Shown here piece after piece: positions 1 to 6,928 of a DNA stretch of 11,198 bases. How positions within the stretch are numbered: position 1 is the first letter of the stretch; each line of letters begins with the position of its first letter. The translations under genes were made by a program, and so were the position numbers. A model generated the notes under the pieces. It worked only from the letters and a program-made list of their open reading frames with translations. It did not search any database and was not told the origin of the DNA. Source of the stretch: Nitrospirota bacterium (GTDB lineage Bacteria > Nitrospirota_A > Leptospirillia > Leptospirillales > Leptospirillaceae); assembly GCA_021838765.1 (NCBI GenBank), contig JAKCCY010000092.1, positions 1 through 11,198 of the forward strand, read 5' to 3'.

Positions 1-29
1 CCACATTTGGCCCATCGGAAAGATCAAAA

Positions 30-509
30 ATGAAACAGTCACTTTCGTTCGAACAAGCCGCAAAAAGCGACATTCCTGACCTCTTGGAGCTTCTCAAGAT
101 CCTCTTTGAAATTGAAAATGAGTTCCAATACGATCCCGAAAGACAAGCGGCAGGACTGCACCTCCTGATCGATTCGGACCATTCGGTGGTTTTTCTTTGC
201 CGGGAAGAGAAGATCAACCGGATTCTCGCAATGGCAACGGTTCAACTTCTGATATCGACATCTGAAGGCGGGCTGTCTGCCCAGATCGAAGATGTCGTGG
301 TTCTTCCTGATTCCAGAAGAATGGGGATTGGAACTGAGCTACTTGCACAATGCCAAGCCTGGGCCATCGAACGCGGAGCCCTCAGGATGCAACTTTCTGC
401 AGATGACCGGAACCTCGGAGCAAAAAAGTTCTACACTCGAAACGGGTGGTTCCGCTCCGCAATGCGGATTTTCCGAAAGGGGGTTTTCCAGAACAGCGAG
501 GGAAGATAA
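30..509 (+). CDS. GNAT-family N-acetyltransferase
   Basis: A 159-residue protein with the shape of a single GNAT domain, which transfers an acetyl group from acetyl-CoA to an amine. The acetyl-CoA pyrophosphate-binding loop is visible as SRRMGIGTELL at residues 95-105 (the R-x-x-G-x-G pattern), preceded by the beta-strand IEDVVVLP (86-93). The C-terminal part has the usual asparagine, NLGAKKFYTRNGW (128-140), with Tyr135 in the position of the common general acid. The ATG at 30 has a modest GGAAAG site 7 nt upstream. It is the only gene on the plus strand and runs convergently towards rnc with a 41-nt gap, so it is not part of the fatty acid operon. The substrate cannot be read from the sequence. 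It could be a RimI-like protein acetyltransferase or a small-molecule acetyltransferase. The family call is firm and the function is unknown. Confidence 0.85.
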   Translation: MKQSLSFEQAAKSDIPDLLELLKILFEIENEFQYDPERQAAGLHLLIDSDHSVVFLCREEKINRILAMATVQLLISTSEGGLSAQIEDVVVLPDSRRMGIGTELLAQCQAWAIERGALRMQLSADDRNLGAKKFYTRNGWFRSAMRIFRKGVFQNSEGR

Positions 510-550
510 GGAAGAAGGTCGAAGGATGAACCGGAAAACTCTGAGAAGGA

Positions 551-1276
551 CTAAAGGTCCCGGGTAGTTCGAGCAAGACGGGCCAAGGCCGCCTGAGCCG
601 CTTTTTGCTCAGCCTCCTTTTTGGACCTGCCGCTTCCCTCCCCATAAGACCTGCCCCGAATCAGGACCTGCACATCAAACTCCTTCTGATGGTCGGGACC
701 ACGCTGGGCGACGATCTCGTATTGGGGAAGGATTTCAAGCTCCCTTTGGCAATACTCCTGAAGGTCCGTCTTGTAATCCAGAATGGAGGCAACTGATACC
801 GTCGTCTCGATCGCCTTCTTGAAGTGGGTCAGGATAAATGCCCTTGCCGCAGCCAGTCCCCCGTCGAGATAGATTGCGGCGATAACGGCTTCCAGTGCAT
901 CGGCAAGAATCGAGCTTTTTTCTCGCCCCTGAGTCAGTTCCTCCCCTTTTCCGACACGCAGGTAGGATCCGATATCCAGAGTACGGGAAATCTCCGCCAG
1001 TGACGGTTCCGAGACGATGCGGCCCTTGAACTTTGAAAGGGTTCCCTCAGGATAGTCCGGGTGGGTGGACATGAGATGTTCCGCTATGACCAACCCGAGG
1101 ACAGTATCCCCTAAAAACTCGAGACGTTCGTTATTCGATTGACGACCCTGGCGTGGATCCGCCATATACGACTTGTGGGTAAGAGCATCCTGCAGAAGAT
1201 CAATCTTCCCGAAACGATAGTTGAGTGCGGACTCAAGCTCATTGAGACTTCTCTGGGTTGAGTATCGGGGAGTCAA
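551..1276 (-). CDS. rnc: Ribonuclease III
   Basis: Double-strand-specific endoribonuclease that processes rRNA precursors and cuts structured mRNAs; it needs Mg2+. The 241 residues carry an N-terminal RNase III domain (about 10-150) and a C-terminal double-stranded-RNA-binding domain (about 167-236). The signature NERLEFLGD lies at 49-57 with the acidic residues Glu50, Glu53 and Asp57; the second catalytic cluster is DALEAVIAAIYLD (126-138) with Asp126 and Glu129. Length matches the family. The start is TTG at 1276: there is no usable ATG until residue 38, inside the domain, and GGAAGGG stands 8 nt upstream of the TTG. It is the last gene of the operon, 29 nt after fabF. Linkage of rnc to fatty acid genes is common (for example next to acpP in Bacillus). 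RNase III often controls its own mRNA, but no clear target stem is seen here. Confidence 0.96.
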   Translation of the reverse strand: MTPRYSTQRSLNELESALNYRFGKIDLLQDALTHKSYMADPRQGRQSNNERLEFLGDTVLGLVIAEHLMSTHPDYPEGTLSKFKGRIVSEPSLAEISRTLDIGSYLRVGKGEELTQGREKSSILADALEAVIAAIYLDGGLAAARAFILTHFKKAIETTVSVASILDYKTDLQEYCQRELEILPQYEIVAQRGPDHQKEFDVQVLIRGRSYGEGSGRSKKEAEQKAAQAALARLARTTRDL

Positions 1277-1305
1277 AGGCTTTACCCTTCCGGAGAGGTG
1301 ACCTC

Positions 1306-2556
1306 CTATGAATCGACACTGCCAAAAACCAGCGCCGCATTTGTCCCGCCAAACCCAAAAGAGTTTTTCAATGCATAACGGACTGGCATCTGTCTGGCTT
1401 CATTGGCGACATAATCCAGATCGCAATCCGGATCCTGGTTCACAATGTTCATAGTGGGGGGAACAACTTTTTCATTGATCGCCATCAGACAAAAAATGCT
1501 CTCGATCCCGCCGGCACCCCCCAAAAGATGGCCAGTCATCGACTTTGTGGCGCTGACTGTCAGCTTCCTGCTATGGTCCCCAAAAACTTTCTTGATGGCA
1601 AAAGTTTCCAGTTTGTCGGCGAAGGTGGAGGTTGCATGGGCATTGATGTGGGTCACCTGATCTTTGGGTATCCCTGCCATATTGAGGGCCATCTCCATAC
1701 AACGGACAGCTCCATTGGCATCTTCCGGCGGTGAGGTGATATGGTAGGCATCTCCGGTCAGACCGTAGCCCAGAATTTCACCGTAAATACGGGCACCCCT
1801 CTTGCGGGCATGCTCGTACTCCTCAAGGACCACCACACCGGCCCCTTCAGAGAGAACAAATCCGTCCCTGTCCCTGTCAAAAGGCCTGGAAGCGGTCGCA
1901 GGATCATCATTTCGGGTGGAAAGGGCTTTTGATGAGGCAAATCCTGCAATCGTCAAATCACATATCGCTGATTCGGTCCCGCCTGCCAGCATGACATCGG
2001 CATCTCCCCTGCGGATAATATGCATCGCGTCGCCAATGCAATGCGTTCCGGTTGCACAGGCGCTGACCGCACAGGAATTCGGACCAGCAAGATTCAAATG
2101 GATACCGATCTGGCCCGAGGCCAGATTGATAATGACCATGGGAATAAAAAATGGAGAGACTTTCCTTGGACCACCTTCCAGAAGAGCCGAGTGATAATGC
2201 TCGATACCCGAAAGACCTCCGATGCCGGAACCAACATAGACACCCATCCGATCCCGATTTTGATCTGTAACCACAAGACCGGAATCGTTAAAGGCCATCT
2301 TTGCGGCAGCAAGGGCATAGAGAATAAAGAGATCCATTTTCTTGACTTCTTTTCGATCGGTCCAGTCCGATGGTTCAAAGCCCCGAACCTCCCCGGCAAA
2401 GGTCACCGGAAAGCCGGTGCTGTCAAACCGGGTGATCGGACCGATCCCCGAGCGCCCGGCCAGAAGGTTTTTCCATGTCTCGGAAACAGAATTGCCCAGA
2501 GGAGACAGCATTCCCATCCCGGTGACAACGACCCGCCGGTGCCCGGAGCCTGACAT
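1306..2556 (-). CDS. fabF: 3-oxoacyl-[acyl-carrier-protein] synthase II (FabF)
   Basis: Condensing enzyme of type II fatty acid synthesis: it joins malonyl-ACP to a growing acyl-ACP with loss of CO2. The 416 residues have the full thiolase-fold Cys-His-His layout: nucleophile Cys167 in SACATGTH (165-172), His307 in THINAHATST (302-311), Lys338 and His343 in SATKSMTGHLLGG (335-347). The N-terminus RRVVVTGMGMLSPLG is typical for the family and the length is normal. The ATG at 2556 shares one base with the acpP stop (TGATG), so translation is probably coupled; a TTG one codon earlier is possible but less likely. No strong ribosome binding site precedes it, which fits coupling. FabF rather than FabB is favoured by its position directly after acpP, as in Escherichia coli. 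Confidence 0.97.
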   Translation of the reverse strand: MSGSGHRRVVVTGMGMLSPLGNSVSETWKNLLAGRSGIGPITRFDSTGFPVTFAGEVRGFEPSDWTDRKEVKKMDLFILYALAAAKMAFNDSGLVVTDQNRDRMGVYVGSGIGGLSGIEHYHSALLEGGPRKVSPFFIPMVIINLASGQIGIHLNLAGPNSCAVSACATGTHCIGDAMHIIRRGDADVMLAGGTESAICDLTIAGFASSKALSTRNDDPATASRPFDRDRDGFVLSEGAGVVVLEEYEHARKRGARIYGEILGYGLTGDAYHITSPPEDANGAVRCMEMALNMAGIPKDQVTHINAHATSTFADKLETFAIKKVFGDHSRKLTVSATKSMTGHLLGGAGGIESIFCLMAINEKVVPPTMNIVNQDPDCDLDYVANEARQMPVRYALKNSFGFGGTNAALVFGSVDS

Positions 2557-2786
2557 CAAACCCGCTCGCTGATATAGTCGACTGCACTCTGGACAGTTGC
2601 AATCTTTTCCGCATCCTCATCAGGAATTTCAATTCCGAACTCTTCCTCAAGAGCCATGACCAACTCAACAGTATCGAGGGAATCGGCACCCAGATCCTCG
2701 ACAAAATGGGATTCCGGCTGAACTTCACTCATCTCGACACCAAGTTGCTCCGAGATAATTTTTTTTACGCGCTCATCAATAGCCAT
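2556..2786 (-). CDS. acpP: Acyl carrier protein
   Basis: Small acidic carrier that holds growing acyl chains as thioesters on a 4'-phosphopantetheine arm and docks with the Fab enzymes and PlsX. The 76 residues match the family length. The arm attaches at Ser36 in [12 protein letters not shown] (31-42), with the acidic recognition helix following it. The ATG at 2786 has AAAGGAG 9 nt upstream. The gene sits between fabG and fabF but is set apart from fabG by a 100-nt gap containing RNA hairpins, the second largest gap in the operon. That would suit the much higher ACP level that cells need. Its stop overlaps the fabF start. Confidence 0.98.
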   Translation of the reverse strand: MAIDERVKKIISEQLGVEMSEVQPESHFVEDLGADSLDTVELVMALEEEFGIEIPDEDAEKIATVQSAVDYISERV

Positions 2787-2788
2787 AC

Positions 2789-2804
2789 CTAAACACTCCT
2801 TTAG
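2789..2804 (-). promoter_or_regulatory. acpP ribosome binding site in a small hairpin
   Basis: On the transcribed strand CTAAA (2804-2800) and TTTAG (2793-2789) are perfectly complementary and enclose the six bases GGAGTG, so the core GGAG of the acpP Shine-Dalgarno sits in the loop. The stem is only five pairs and AU-rich, so it would be weak. A second five-pair stem (GGCGA/TCGCC, loop AAGGA) lies just upstream at 2805-2819. The ribosome binding site itself is well supported; the hairpin having a role is only an inference. Confidence 0.4.
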
Positions 2805-2839
2805 GGCGATCCTTTCGCCAACAATTCAAACTGTTTCCT

Positions 2840-2875
2840 CGGCCCTGCGACCCCAAAGGGGTGCCGGTAGGGCCG
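2840..2875 (-). other. Intercistronic RNA stem between fabG and acpP
   Basis: A seven-pair outer stem (CGGCCCT at 2840-2846 with AGGGCCG at 2869-2875) encloses a five-pair hairpin ACCCC-AAA-GGGGT (2850-2862). It begins 11 nt after the fabG stop codon. No run of T follows it on the minus strand, so it is not a standard intrinsic terminator. It could protect the fabG 3' end, slow polymerase or mark a processing point, any of which could help set acpP expression apart from fabG. Confidence 0.45.
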
Positions 2876-2886
2876 CATCCCGGCGA

Positions 2887-3636
2887 TCAGACGAGAGCGA
2901 TTCCGCCATTGACATGAATCGTCTGTCCTGTCACATAACCGGCTTCCGCGCTGGCGAGATACACAACGGCAGCAGCCACTTCCGACGACAATCCAAATCT
3001 CCCTGCGGGAATCCGCGAGAGAGCACCCTCACGAACCTTGTCCGGGAGTTCCCTGGTCATGTCCGTCTCGGTAAACCCCGGTGCCACCACATTCACCGTA
3101 ATTCCACGAGATGCAACCTCCAGAGCGACACTTTTCGACATGGCCACAAGCCCGCCCTTAGACGCGGCATAATTGGCCTGTCCCGGATTGCCTGTCGTTC
3201 CAACAACGGAAGAAATGGAGATGATCCGTCCGAATCTCTCCTTCATCATGGGGCGAAGAACCTGCCTCATCAACCGGAAAGGGCCGACGAGGTTGGTCTC
3301 GATCACGGAAAGGAAATCCTCGTCTTTCATCCGGACCATCAGACCATCCCTGACGATCCCGGCATTGTTCACAAGAATATCAATGCGCCCGGAACGATTC
3401 AAGAGAGTCTCAACTCCATGGCTGATCGAATCGGGATCCGATACATCCATAAGCAGTTGCTCTCCCCTTCCGGAAAGACCTTTTATCATTTCCGCAAGCT
3501 CAACGTTTTCGGAGCGAACACCGAAATAGACATGAGCCCCGGCGGCATGAAGGGCCAATGCCGTTGAGAGACCGATTCCCCGGGCAGCTCCGGTCACCAG
3601 TGCAACCTTACCGCTCAGATCAAAGGGACTCCTCAT
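2887..3636 (-). CDS. fabG: 3-oxoacyl-[acyl-carrier-protein] reductase (FabG)
   Basis: NADPH-dependent reductase that turns 3-oxoacyl-ACP into 3-hydroxyacyl-ACP in the elongation cycle. The 249 residues form a classical short-chain dehydrogenase: dinucleotide loop TGAARGIG (15-22), NNAG (90-93), and catalytic Asn115, Ser143, Tyr156 and Lys160 in SSVVG and YAASK. The C-terminus YVTGQTIHVNGG is typical of FabG. The ATG at 3636 overlaps the fabD stop as ATGA. An in-frame start 10 codons earlier would lie inside fabD and adds residues unlike the family, so the shorter form is chosen. Among many similar dehydrogenases, the position between fabD and acpP makes FabG the firm choice. Confidence 0.97.
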   Translation of the reverse strand: MRSPFDLSGKVALVTGAARGIGLSTALALHAAGAHVYFGVRSENVELAEMIKGLSGRGEQLLMDVSDPDSISHGVETLLNRSGRIDILVNNAGIVRDGLMVRMKDEDFLSVIETNLVGPFRLMRQVLRPMMKERFGRIISISSVVGTTGNPGQANYAASKGGLVAMSKSVALEVASRGITVNVVAPGFTETDMTRELPDKVREGALSRIPAGRFGLSSEVAAAVVYLASAEAGYVTGQTIHVNGGIALV

Positions 3637-4544
3637 AAGGACCCCGGTCGATCTGACGAAAGCCACTCGGCCTCTTTCGCGATCTTTTTTCCAAGTCCTG
3701 TTAAAACGGATCCAGGGCCAACCTCAAGGAAGGATGTCGCACCAAGTCTTATGGCCTCCCTGATGCAGTCCTCCCAAAGTACCGGTTTTCGAATCTGTTC
3801 GACCAGGCGGATCTTCAGCTCGGACGGATCAGAAGAGGCCGTTGCCGTCTGGTTTGAAATCACGGGACATCGGGGAGCCTTCCATGTCATCCGGTCCAAA
3901 ACCTCTTCCATTTTTTTGGCTGCACCATCCATAAGCGGAGTATGGGAAGGGACCGAAACCGACAATGGAACGATTTTTCTGGCGCCTGCCTTTCTCAATG
4001 TCTCAAAGGAGTCTTCGACCAGAGACCGGGTTCCGGCAATCACAATCTGGCCAGGACTGTTGAAGTTGGCCGCTCCGATAAAACCGGCCGAAGGAGAAGA
4101 GGCCTTTCGGATCTCCTCCAGAATATCCACGAGTGCGGATCGTTCCATTCCAAGAACCGCCGCCATCAGACCTTCACCTTGTGGAACGGCCTCCTGCATA
4201 AAAGAACCACGCTTGTGAACGGCAATGAGTGTCTCCTCAAAAGACAAGGCCCCGGCCAGAACCAAAGCAGAATATTCCCCCAAAGAATGTCCAAGGACAA
4301 GATCTGGAAAAATCTTCAGTGTCTCGCTCACCCGGCCGGAATACAGTGTTGAGAGGAGCAGAAGCGCCGGTTGGGTCCATTGGGTCTGATCAAGAAGGTT
4401 GTCTTTTCCGGAGAGAATCGCCTCCATGTCAACATTCAGCAACTCCCCTGACCGACGGATCAGATCCCGTTCGGCAGGCCGGTCAAAAGAGGCCGCCATG
4501 TTGACGTACTGGGAACCCTGTCCCGGGAATATCCATGCTTTCAC
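3633..4544 (-). CDS. fabD: Malonyl-CoA:ACP transacylase (FabD)
   Basis: Moves malonyl groups from CoA to acyl carrier protein, supplying the extender unit to FabH and FabF. The 303 residues start with the family N-terminus WIFPGQGSQ. The nucleophile Ser87 lies in GHSLGEYSA (85-93), the malonate-binding arginine is probably Arg112 in KRGSFMQEAVP, and the partner His201 is in SVPSHTPLMDGA (197-208). The GTG at 4544 is chosen over an upstream in-frame start at 4601: GGAGGA lies 6 nt before it, it overlaps the fabH stop as GTGA, and the protein then begins exactly where the family does. Its own stop overlaps fabG as ATGA, so it is coupled on both sides. Confidence 0.96.
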   Translation of the reverse strand: MKAWIFPGQGSQYVNMAASFDRPAERDLIRRSGELLNVDMEAILSGKDNLLDQTQWTQPALLLLSTLYSGRVSETLKIFPDLVLGHSLGEYSALVLAGALSFEETLIAVHKRGSFMQEAVPQGEGLMAAVLGMERSALVDILEEIRKASSPSAGFIGAANFNSPGQIVIAGTRSLVEDSFETLRKAGARKIVPLSVSVPSHTPLMDGAAKKMEEVLDRMTWKAPRCPVISNQTATASSDPSELKIRLVEQIRKPVLWEDCIREAIRLGATSFLEVGPGSVLTGLGKKIAKEAEWLSSDRPGSL

Positions 4545-5566
4545 TTGCTGTCCTCCGGAGAAAAACGATCCATCTCCCATGTCAACAACCCGGATCCCCA
4601 TGTCACACCCGCACCGAATGCCGTTACCACAACCCGATCTCCTTTTGCAATCCGTCCGCTTCTGACGGCTTCATCAAGGGCAACCGGAATAGAGGCGGCT
4701 GAAGTATTTCCATAACGTTCGATATTCAGGCAGAAACGGTCTTCCGAAATTCCAAGACGTTGACCCACTGCACCCAGAATCCTTCCGTTTGCCTGATGGG
4801 GGATCACCCAGTCAATATCCGAAGGAGTGAGTCCTTCCAGTGCCAGCACCTCCCTGATGGAAGATTCGATCGTCCGAACCGCCATCTTGAAGGTTTCAGC
4901 CCCTTTCATCCGTATCTTGGTCAGATTCTGGGCGACCACCTCGCTGGAAGCTGGCAATCGGGATCCACCACCCGGAACATAGATCATCTCCCATCCTGCC
5001 CCGTCGGCGTGAAGAGCCATTTTGCCCACTCCACGGGATCGGGGATCTGATGATGCGGACAACACCAATGCTCCGGCCCCATCACCAAAAAGCACACACG
5101 TTGTCCGGTCCTCCCAGTCCAGATATCGGGACATCACCTCTGCACCAATCACAAGGATTTTTTGGGCAGAACCGCTTTTGATCATTGAGTCGGCAACTTT
5201 AAGGGCATAGACAAAACCGGAACACACGGCATTCAGGTCGAAAGCAAAGGCCTTCCCCGCGCCGAGATCCCTCTGGACAAGACATGCGGTGGAAGGAAAG
5301 GGCATGTCCGGAGTCGTCGTCGCAACAATGATTCCGTCAAGATCCGCCCCGGAAATTCCCGCCATTTCCAAAGCCTTTTTTCCGGCAAGAACCGCCAGAT
5401 CAGATGTAGCCTGGCCAGGTGCCGCAATTCGCCTTTCACCGATGCCGGTTCGCTCCCTGATCCAGGAATCGGATGTCTCGACAATCGACTCAAGATCAAA
5501 ATTCGTCATGATCCGGTCAGGAGCATAGGATCCTGTTCCTGAAACAATCGATACCAGAGGATCCAT
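4541..5566 (-). CDS. fabH: 3-oxoacyl-[acyl-carrier-protein] synthase III (FabH)
   Basis: Starts fatty acid synthesis by condensing an acyl-CoA primer with malonyl-ACP; primer choice fixes straight or branched chains, which cannot be judged here. The 341 residues carry the Cys-His-Asn triad: Cys115 in DLNAVCSGFVYAL (110-122), His257 in VIPHQAN (254-260) and Asn287 in ERYGNTSAAS (283-292). The N-terminal GTGSYAPD and SWIRERTGI motifs are standard. ATG at 5566 shares one base with the plsX stop (TGATG); a GTG immediately before it (5569, GTGA overlap) is an equally workable start, with AGGA upstream of both. The stop overlaps fabD. The Cys-His-Asn triad and its place next to plsX separate it from the FabF type. 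Confidence 0.97.
   Translation of the reverse strand: MDPLVSIVSGTGSYAPDRIMTNFDLESIVETSDSWIRERTGIGERRIAAPGQATSDLAVLAGKKALEMAGISGADLDGIIVATTTPDMPFPSTACLVQRDLGAGKAFAFDLNAVCSGFVYALKVADSMIKSGSAQKILVIGAEVMSRYLDWEDRTTCVLFGDGAGALVLSASSDPRSRGVGKMALHADGAGWEMIYVPGGGSRLPASSEVVAQNLTKIRMKGAETFKMAVRTIESSIREVLALEGLTPSDIDWVIPHQANGRILGAVGQRLGISEDRFCLNIERYGNTSAASIPVALDEAVRSGRIAKGDRVVVTAFGAGVTWGSGLLTWEMDRFSPEDSK
4551..4556 (-). promoter_or_regulatory. Ribosome binding site deciding the fabD GTG start
   Basis: GGAGGA on the minus strand, inside the fabH coding end and 6 nt before GTG at 4544. It supports the short FabD form. Confidence 0.8.
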
Positions 5567-6552
5567 CACAGACTTTCCTGAATTTTCGAAAGGCGGGAGA
5601 CAAGATCCCCCGAAGCCACCGATTTCGCAACCCGAAATGCGTTAAAGATCGCCAGATCCGAAGACTTTCCGTGACAGATGAAAAAGGGACCGTTCACACC
5701 GAGTAGAGGAGCACCGCCGTATTCTGCATAGTCAATTCTCTTCTTCATACGGGAAAGGGCCGGGCGAATCAGAAGTCCTCCGACACGTGCCAGGGGAGAG
5801 GAGAGGACCGCCTCACGAACCATGGTCATCAGACTATCCGCCAGTCCTTCTGCGGTCTTGAGGACAACATTCCCGACAAATCCGTCGGTCACAACCACAT
5901 CCGCCCCACCTTCAAAGAGTTCCCGCCCCTCGATATTTCCCGCAAACGGAAAGCCTGTTGTCCGCATCAGCTCGGCGGTTTCCCGCACAAGCTCATTTCC
6001 CTTGCCATCCTCTTCTCCGTTTGACAAAAGGGCAACCCTCGGCTTGTCAATGTTGAGGGCCATCCGGGCGTACTCATGGCCCATTCTTGCGAACTGAAGA
6101 AGGTGATGGGGCTTGCAGTCAACATTGGCACCCGCATCAAGGAGAACAAATGCTCCCTTGCGGTGAGGAAGGATCGTTGCAATGGCAGGACGGTCTATGC
6201 CCTTGATTCTTCCCAGAACAAAAAGCGCCGTCGCCATCGATGCTCCGGAATGGCCTGCAGAAATGACCGCCTCCACAGCTCCGTCCTTCAAAAGCGAAGT
6301 CGCAACCCAGATGGAAGATTCCTTTCGCCTTCGAACATCTGTGGCACCATCAGACATCAGGATCGTATCGGAGGCGTCAGCAATGGTAAAGGGAATATCT
6401 TTCAATCCCAGAGTAGCGATAGTCTTCTCAAGGTCCGGACGATTGCCGACCAAAACAGGCAAAACCCCTAAACTCCGGTATGCCATTGCGGCTCCCGAAA
6501 CCAGGGGCGGAGGGCCAAGATCCCCTCCCATCGCATCAATGGCAATCTTCAT
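5566..6552 (-). CDS. plsX: Phosphate acyltransferase PlsX
   Basis: Converts acyl-ACP and phosphate to acyl-phosphate, the donor that the membrane acyltransferase PlsY uses for the first step of phospholipid synthesis; it is a peripheral membrane enzyme. The 328 residues begin with the family signature KIAIDAMGGDLGP and contain the conserved DGFVGNVVLKTAEG stretch in the C-terminal half and YAEYGGAPLLGVNG near the end. Length is normal. The ATG at 6552 is used; a TTG directly before it at 6555 is possible. Neither has a good ribosome binding site, and rpmF ends only 12 nt upstream, so translation is probably coupled to rpmF. The order yceD-rpmF-plsX-fabH is widely conserved in bacteria. Confidence 0.96.
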   Translation of the reverse strand: MKIAIDAMGGDLGPPPLVSGAAMAYRSLGVLPVLVGNRPDLEKTIATLGLKDIPFTIADASDTILMSDGATDVRRRKESSIWVATSLLKDGAVEAVISAGHSGASMATALFVLGRIKGIDRPAIATILPHRKGAFVLLDAGANVDCKPHHLLQFARMGHEYARMALNIDKPRVALLSNGEEDGKGNELVRETAELMRTTGFPFAGNIEGRELFEGGADVVVTDGFVGNVVLKTAEGLADSLMTMVREAVLSSPLARVGGLLIRPALSRMKKRIDYAEYGGAPLLGVNGPFFICHGKSSDLAIFNAFRVAKSVASGDLVSRLSKIQESL

Positions 6553-6564
6553 CAAGGGGATGAT

Positions 6565-6747
6565 TTAGCCGTTCTTGACCCGGATAACAGCCCTGTTCTT
6601 GTAAGTCCCGCAGGCGAGACAAACATAGTGGGGGCGTTTTGTCATACCACAGGACGGACAGAGCACATGGGCTCCGATGGTCAGTTTTTTATGTGTTCTT
6701 CTCTTGTCCCTGCGGGTTCTCGAGATTTTGGTTTTTGGATGTGCCAT
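6565..6747 (-). CDS. rpmF: 50S ribosomal protein L32
   Basis: Small protein of the large ribosomal subunit. The 60 residues open with the family pattern AHPKTKISRTRRDKRRTHKK. Four cysteines in two C-x-x-C pairs (Cys30/Cys33 and Cys43/Cys46) form a zinc ribbon, so this is the zinc-containing type of L32. The ATG at 6747 has AAGGAG 9 nt upstream; a TTG two codons earlier would leave only 3 nt of spacing and is rejected. It is preceded by the longest gene-free stretch in the window (181 nt), the best place in the block for an internal promoter or leader control, and is followed 12 nt later by plsX. Confidence 0.97.
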   Translation of the reverse strand: MAHPKTKISRTRRDKRRTHKKLTIGAHVLCPSCGMTKRPHYVCLACGTYKNRAVIRVKNG

Positions 6748-6928
6748 GGTCAAAAACTCCTTGTCATCTGTCTATCATTAATCGAACAAAAAGAAAAAAG
6801 CGAATTCTTCTTTCAATTTGGCGGGAACATCCATTCCCTCGGAATCAACCAGAATAGGGAAACTGGCAGATTTCGTCATTTGCGGCCAATCAATGCGCCG
6901 ATGAAAATTCCTGAAGGGTAGCCTCTCC
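6748..6928 (-). promoter_or_regulatory. 181-nt gene-free leader before rpmF-plsX-fab genes
   Basis: No convincing gene is present. The minus strand holds several self-complementary segments. AGGGAA (minus strand, 6839-6834) can pair either with upstream TTCCCT (6861-6856) or, through GGGAA, with downstream TTCCC (6827-6823); the two pairings exclude each other. An imperfect, bulged stem lies further upstream around 6870-6908 (CGGC/GCCG core), and an A/T-rich hairpin with a T run follows at 6788-6814. I see no clear -35/-10 pair; a weak candidate around TTAATGATAG (about 6783-6774) has no good -35. The region may be a leader or promoter for the ribosomal and lipid genes downstream, but this is inferred. 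Confidence 0.35.
6788..6814 (-). terminator. Weak attenuator-like hairpin with T run, upstream of rpmF
   Basis: On the minus strand GAAAGAA (6814-6808) can pair with TTTTTTC (6799-6793), seven pairs including one G-U, with an 8-nt loop containing GAATTC, followed at once by TTTTT (6792-6788). The layout is that of an intrinsic terminator, but the stem is nearly all A-U pairs and so is weak. It lies about 40 nt before the rpmF start. It may be a regulated pause or simply an A/T-rich leader. Confidence 0.2.

Noticed and set aside
1..29. Upstream region of the acetyltransferase gene
   Set aside because: Too short within the window to judge a promoter; only a modest ribosome binding site is visible.
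2914..3567. A 217-codon open frame on the plus strand opposite fabG
   Set aside because: Lies wholly antisense to an intact conserved gene; its protein has no recognisable motif and a composition typical of a shadow frame.
6778..6879. A 33-codon open frame on the minus strand (ATG at 6879, TAA at 6780-6778) inside the gap before rpmF
   Set aside because: No ribosome binding site, no recognisable domain and within length expected by chance. It could be a leader peptide, but nothing in its codons (no run of one amino acid) supports that.
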